Below, piece after piece: positions 13,931 through 17,015 of a stretch of DNA of 17,015 nt. Position 1 is the stretch's first letter; each line of letters begins with the position of its first letter. The stretch is from positions 1 through 17,015 of the forward strand of contig CAXTHM010000074.1 of the NCBI GenBank assembly GCA_964244115.1, given 5' to 3'. Source of the DNA: CADCWK01 sp964244115 (lineage in GTDB: Bacteria > Chloroflexota > Chloroflexia > Thermomicrobiales > UBA6265). The translations under genes and the position numbers were made by a program. The notes under the pieces were generated by a model. The model was given only the letters and a program-made list of their open reading frames with translations, was not told the origin of the DNA and made no database searches.

Positions 13931-14797
13931 TTACGAGTCCCCGAGGACCGTCGAGCGCCAGCGCGCGAGCAGGGCGAGGTGATCGGCGATCGTGACCGAG
14001 CCGGTGTTCATCGTGTCCAGCGCGAGGTGCGTCGCGCCGATCGACTCCCAGCGATCAGCCGTCTCCCGCCAGGTCGCCGGGTCGGCGCGGAGCGGGATCG
14101 TCGGCTCGAAGCCGATCGCCTGCGGGTCGCGGCCGTGCGCCGTGGCGACCTGCCGGACCCGATCGATCCGCCCGGCCATCGCCTCATCCGGCGTCCCGAG
14201 CGGGAACCAGCCGTCACCGATCCGCCCGACCCGGTCGAGGGTCACGTCGGCCGACCCGCCGATCCAGATCGGGATCGGCTGCTGGGGTGGCATGTAGGTC
14301 AGTCCGGCGTTCGGGACCCGGTGGTACGTCCCGGTGTAGTCCAGTGACCGCTCGGTCCAGAGGCGACGGAGCAGGTCGATCTGCTCCTCGACCCGGCGGC
14401 CACGGGTGCGGAAGTCCTCGTTCAGCGCCTCGTACTCGACCTGGTTCCAGCCGACCCCGACCCCGAGCCGAAACCGGCCATCGGAGAGGATGTCGACTTC
14501 GGCCGCCTGCTTGGCGACGAGCGCCGTCTGGCGCTGCGGCAGGATCAGGATGTCGGTGACGAGCTCGAGGCCGGGCGCGATCGCGGCGATGAAGCCGAGC
14601 AGGACGAAGACCTCGTGGAAGCCGTCGTCGAGGTCGTAGCCCGTCCAACCCTGCCGGTCGGTGGTATCGGCGCCGAGGACATGGTCGTAGATCACGAGAT
14701 GGTCGAAGCCCAGCTCCTGGATGCCGGCGACATAGTCGCGGATCATCGAGACGTCGGTGCCGATGTCGCGCTGCGGGAAGATCACGCCGTATCGCAT
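13931..14797 (-). CDS. Luciferase-like (LLM) F420-dependent oxidoreductase-type protein
   Basis: A 288-residue TIM-barrel oxidoreductase of the luciferase-like superfamily. It shows MRYGVIFPQRDIG (1-13), ELGFDHLVIYDHVLGAD (28-44), LVTDILILPQRQTALVAKQAAEVD (79-102), the hallmark LSDGRFRLGVGVGWNQVEYEALNEDF (104-129), IPIWIGGSAD (175-184) and IGDGWFPLG. The order and hallmark fit the probable F420-dependent branch (Rv2161c/MSMEG-type families). ATG 14797 has AAGGAG about ten bases upstream. It is the first of two consecutive family members on the minus strand. The two differ in sequence, so this is not a recent duplication. The physiological substrate cannot be deduced from the window. Confidence 0.88.
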   Translation of the reverse strand: MRYGVIFPQRDIGTDVSMIRDYVAGIQELGFDHLVIYDHVLGADTTDRQGWTGYDLDDGFHEVFVLLGFIAAIAPGLELVTDILILPQRQTALVAKQAAEVDILSDGRFRLGVGVGWNQVEYEALNEDFRTRGRRVEEQIDLLRRLWTERSLDYTGTYHRVPNAGLTYMPPQQPIPIWIGGSADVTLDRVGRIGDGWFPLGTPDEAMAGRIDRVRQVATAHGRDPQAIGFEPTIPLRADPATWRETADRWESIGATHLALDTMNTGSVTIADHLALLARWRSTVLGDS

Positions 14798-15189
14798 GTC
14801 CGGCTCGCTCCTTCCAGTGGTCGTTTCAGATGGTCGTTCGGTGGTCGCAGCGCCCCTACGATTCGACCGACGCTGCCATGAGCGCCAGGAGCGCTTGCGC
14901 GACCTGTGGAGCCCCTCTCTGGGCGTGAGCGCCGCAGCGCGAAACGAGCCGGGGAGGGGTGGGGGTGGGGAATCCGTGGCCGAGACAGGTGTTCGATCTG
15001 GGCACCCGTGTCGTCAACACCGATATCGCCCTGCGGGGCGATGGCCGCTGCGGCGGCCGGGCTCGCAAGCGTCGCCCCTACGGAACCGGCGACGCATGTT
15101 CTTCCGGGAATAGTCAGGGCCAGCGCAGCGACAGCCCGTGACCGCACGGAACGATCGCCGCGCATCCGGGCGCAACACACTTCTCGCCC
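14798..15189. other. Gene-free, repeat-rich stretch
   Basis: 392 bases with no convincing gene in six frames. It holds three copies of CGCCCCTAC (14851-14859, 15073-15081, and 15185-15193 just entering the proline dehydrogenase stop), a G-run tract at 14951-14970, several GC-rich palindromic stretches (around 15030-15060) and a small hairpin CCGTG/CACGG at 15136-15149. It looks like one or more decayed intergenic repeats. The right part lies downstream of proline dehydrogenase, the left part upstream of the luciferase-like pair. Confidence 0.5.
14898..14970. repeat. Imperfect palindromic intergenic repeat with a four-run G tract
   Basis: CCCCTC near 14912 can pair with GAGGGG at 14954-14959 around a GC-rich centre. 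The right arm continues into four runs of 4-5 G (14951-14970), a canonical intramolecular quadruplex pattern. The end, 14956-14970, is identical to 52-66. Dispersed palindromes with C/G-run arms are common between genes in GC-rich environmental genomes; copy number in this genome is unknown. Confidence 0.4.
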
Positions 15190-16113
15190 CTACCGATCGA
15201 CCAGAGACCGCAGCACGAACAGGGCGTTGGCCGGACGTTCGGCGATCCGGCGAGTGAAGTACGGGTACCACTCCGTGCCGTAGGGGACGTAGACGCGGAC
15301 CCGGTAGCCCGACTGACGCAGGTTGACCTGCTCGTCGCGCCGGACACCGTAGAGTAGCTGGAACTCGAAGCTATCGTTGTCCAGCCCGAGGCTGCTGGCG
15401 CGGACCCGGGTCAGCTCGATCAGGGCCGGGTCATGCGAGCCGATCGCCGGGTAGACGGCGCGGCCCAGCATCCGGACGAGCAGGTTCCGGTAGGCGCCAT
15501 CGACGGCCTCCTTGCCCTGGAACGCGACGCTGGCCGGCTCGGCGTAGGCGCCCTTGACCAGCCGGATGCGGATGTCCTGCCGCATGAGGCGCTCGACGTC
15601 GGCCTCGGAGCGGCGCAGGTAGGACTGGATCACCGTCCCGACGACGCCGGGGTACTCGGCGTGGAGCCGCTCGGTGATCGCGATCGTCTGCTCCGTGTAG
15701 GCCGAACCCTCCATGTCGATCCGGACGAAGCCCCTGGCCTCGGCGGCGCGGCGCAGGACCGGCAGCATGTTCCGGTAGGCGACCTCGTCACCGAAGTCCA
15801 GCCCGAGCATCGTCAGCTTGACGGAGATGTTCGGCTCCAGCCCGGCCTCGGCCAGCCGCGACAGGATCGTGGTGTAGCTCTCGACCGCGGTCGTCGCCTC
15901 GGCCTCGGTCCGGACGTTCTCACCGAGCTGGTCGAGCGTCGCGGTCAGATTGGACTCGGCCAGCCGACGGACCTGAACGAGGGCGAGATCGAGCGTCTCC
16001 CCGGCGACGAACCGGCTGACCAGCCCGCCACCGCTGCGCCGGATCGTCCGTTCGACGACCGCGTTGTCCGCGACCGCGAGGATGGGCCGCCGAAATACCT
16101 GCTGAAGATCCAT
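15190..16113 (-). CDS. Proline dehydrogenase (monofunctional)
   Basis: A 307-residue FAD-dependent (beta/alpha)8-barrel enzyme that oxidises proline to pyrroline-5-carboxylate, the first step of proline catabolism to glutamate, passing electrons to quinone at the membrane face. Family motifs are SVKLTMLGLD (97-106), VRIDMEGSAYTEQT (130-143), VIQSYLRRSEAD (161-172), RLVKGAYAEP (184-193), AIGSHDP (223-229), FEFQLLYGVR (249-258), and the C-terminal VRVYVPYGTEWYPYFTRRIAER (272-293) with the substrate-binding Tyr and paired Arg residues. Length fits the short monofunctional form; the P5C dehydrogenase partner is not in the window. ATG 16113 is preceded by GAGGA eight bases away; ATG 16128 lacks a ribosome site. 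The stop codon overlaps a dispersed CGCCCCTAC repeat. Confidence 0.93.
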   Translation of the reverse strand: MDLQQVFRRPILAVADNAVVERTIRRSGGGLVSRFVAGETLDLALVQVRRLAESNLTATLDQLGENVRTEAEATTAVESYTTILSRLAEAGLEPNISVKLTMLGLDFGDEVAYRNMLPVLRRAAEARGFVRIDMEGSAYTEQTIAITERLHAEYPGVVGTVIQSYLRRSEADVERLMRQDIRIRLVKGAYAEPASVAFQGKEAVDGAYRNLLVRMLGRAVYPAIGSHDPALIELTRVRASSLGLDNDSFEFQLLYGVRRDEQVNLRQSGYRVRVYVPYGTEWYPYFTRRIAERPANALFVLRSLVDR

Positions 16114-16445
16114 CAGACCATTCCTCATTCCGCACTGACGGGCTTCCGGCTCCGGACAGCGCGACAGACCAGTTGCGGCAGCCGGGTACCGGAGATGTCC
16201 GAGTCAGCCTCAGGACGACCGCGCTGCCCGCAAGTATCCCATCTACCGGGCGGGACGGAATGTCCGTAGTCGGCCGTCGACCGAACACCCCGGCGACACT
16301 TCACGAAGCGGCGCCGCGCCGCGAATCCGAGCGTAGCGGGCGGGTCACATGATGGTCAGACGCGGCAGCGGTGCCGGATAGGGGGTGAAATCGGCCGCTC
16401 AACGTTAACATCCACGGTCCGCGGGGCAAAACAGGTGCAAACGTC

Positions 16446-16474
16446 TTGATGCCTCCGGCGAACTTGCGTATGCT
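16446..16474 (+). promoter_or_regulatory. Sigma70-type promoter of the cold-shock gene
   Basis: TTGATG (16446-16451) and TATGCT (16469-16474) are separated by exactly 17 bases, each box with four of six consensus matches. Transcription would start near 16481, giving a leader of about 170 bases. Long leaders of this size are known for cspA-type genes. Confidence 0.6.
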
Positions 16475-16523
16475 GAACCAGTCGCGTGGTCCATGGTCAC
16501 AACGTCCTCGCGCAAACCGCCGG

Positions 16524-16563
16524 GTGTGCACACTTGGCGGATCGTTGTTTCTCTGTCCGCCAG
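16524..16563 (+). promoter_or_regulatory. Structured leader of the cold-shock mRNA
   Basis: A perfect 10-bp palindrome GTGTGCACAC (16524-16533) is followed immediately by a hairpin: TGGCGGA (16535-16541) pairs with TCCGCCA (16556-16562), extended by a T-G wobble, around a T-rich 14-base loop. Both lie in the predicted untranslated leader. By analogy with cold-shock leaders they could form a temperature-responsive structure; the palindrome might instead be a protein-binding site. Confidence 0.4.
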
Positions 16564-16649
16564 GTCATGGACGACTGGCTGGCAAAGGTCACAGCTGCGG
16601 AACGGGCAACCAAGGGCGCCCTACACACGCGGCAGGAGCACAAAGGTCG

Positions 16650-17015
16650 ATGGCAACCGGAACGGTCAAGTGGTACGACACGGAAAAGGGCTTCGGCTTC
16701 GTCAGCCGTGACGATGGGGCGGGCGATATCTTCGTCCACCGGTCGGCCCTCGGTTTCGAAGTGCTGGGTGAGGGCGACCGCATCCAGTTCGACATCGTCC
16801 CCGGTCCCCGTGGCGAGAACGCCGCGCAGGTCGAGGTCCTCGAGCGCAGCTCGACGCCGCCCCGTCCCCGGCGCGAGCGCAGCGATTACGGCGACAGCTA
16901 CGGCGGCGGCGGTGGCGGCTCTTCCTACGGCGGCGGTGGCAGTAGCTACGGCGGCGGTGGGTCTTCCTACGGCGGCGGTGGCAGTAGCTACGGCGGCGGT
17001 GGGTCTTCCTACGGC
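16650..17015 (+). CDS. csp: Cold-shock-domain protein with Gly-Ser-Tyr repeat tail (3' end outside window)
   Basis: At least 122 residues, cut by the window edge. Residues 1-67 are a cold-shock domain: ATGTVKWYDTEKGFGFV (2-18) carries RNP1 (KGFGF), DIFVH (26-30) is RNP2, and FDIVPGPRGENAAQVEVL closes the OB fold. It should bind single-stranded RNA or DNA as an RNA chaperone. An Arg/Pro-rich linker (PPRPRRERSDYG, ~72-83) leads into a Gly-rich tail of YGGGGSS repeats, at least four complete, that runs off the window. Typical bacterial cold-shock proteins stop at about 67-70 residues, so the tail is unusual; plant CSD-glycine-rich proteins have a comparable layout. ATG 16650 has AGGAG at 16634-16638 (11-base spacing). 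The promoter and long structured leader fit cold induction. Confidence 0.92.
   Translation, partial: MATGTVKWYDTEKGFGFVSRDDGAGDIFVHRSALGFEVLGEGDRIQFDIVPGPRGENAAQVEVLERSSTPPRPRRERSDYGDSYGGGGGGSSYGGGGSSYGGGGSSYGGGGSSYGGGGSSYG
16926..17009 (+). repeat. In-frame tandem repeat, 21-base unit in a 42-base higher-order repeat
   Basis: Four consecutive 21-base units each encode Tyr-Gly4-Ser2. Units alternate: in 16926-16946 and 16968-16988 the serines are AGT AGC, and in 16947-16967 and 16989-17009 they are TCT TCC. Two identical 42-base copies (16926-16967 and 16968-17009) result, and another unit begins at 17010. Identity at the DNA level points to recent expansion by slippage or unequal recombination. 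Confidence 0.9.

Larger units (their letters stand above)
16114..16649. other. Divergent gene-free region between proline dehydrogenase and the cold-shock gene
   Basis: 536 bases without a supportable gene. The left ~320 bases are the upstream region of proline dehydrogenase (minus strand); GATACT there, near 16218, is only a poor -10 candidate. The right part contains the cold-shock gene promoter (16446-16474) and a structured ~170-base leader with a palindrome and a hairpin. No tRNA-like cloverleaf was found. Confidence 0.5.

Noticed and set aside
14798..15189. A CRISPR array in the repeat-rich gene-free stretch
   Set aside because: The repeats are only nine bases, irregularly spaced (222 and 112 bases) and without uniform spacers or cas genes nearby.

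Overview
This GC-rich (roughly two-thirds G+C) bacterial chromosomal window carries housekeeping and central-metabolism genes with very strong G/C preference at third codon positions. A tentative home is Chloroflexota, possibly a Thermomicrobia-like lineage. The grounds are a stand-alone methylmalonyl-CoA mutase large subunit of about 535 residues (actinobacteria usually carry longer chains), two F420-type luciferase-like oxidoreductases, a small epsilon-like acyl-CoA carboxylase subunit and an mreD-mrdA pair. This is inference from gene content; no 16S rRNA or tRNA gene was seen.

Layout. (1) 1-3453: a nine-codon tail of an upstream gene, a G-rich repeat, then mreD and mrdA (PBP2) as an overlapping pair for lateral-wall synthesis. 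The transpeptidase half of PBP2 has clearly different codon use from its ends. (2) 3454-7027: methylmalonyl-CoA epimerase and methylmalonyl-CoA mutase large subunit on the + strand, separated by a minus-strand toxin-antitoxin operon (4014-5268) of two related antitoxin-like genes and a PIN-domain VapC/FitB toxin, with its own -10 element and palindromic operator. (3) 7169-9739: a phosphomannomutase/phosphoglucomutase, a DUF402 protein and a small unrecognised protein with a proline/serine-rich tail. (4) 9887-12844: an acyl-CoA carboxylase carboxyltransferase beta subunit followed by an epsilon-like subunit (minus strand), divergent from a tandem universal stress protein; the shared intergenic region holds a perfect 10-bp inverted repeat. 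(5) 13013-14797: two minus-strand luciferase-like monooxygenase-family genes and a good terminator. (6) 14798-15189: a gene-free, repeat-rich stretch. (7) 15190-16113: proline dehydrogenase (minus). (8) 16114-17015: a 536-bp gene-free leader region with a good sigma70-type promoter, then a cold-shock-domain protein whose C-terminal tail is an array of Gly4-Ser2-Tyr repeats running off the window end.

Functional theme. The carboxylase, epimerase and mutase are the three steps propionyl-CoA -> (S)-methylmalonyl-CoA -> (R)-methylmalonyl-CoA -> succinyl-CoA, spread over about 8 kb on both strands. The biotin carboxylase/BCCP subunit and the B12-binding mutase subunit are not in the window. The strongest candidates for something new are the three-gene toxin-antitoxin operon with a duplicated antitoxin-like gene, the cold-shock protein with a repetitive low-complexity tail, the mosaic-looking PBP2, and the epsilon-like carboxylase subunit.
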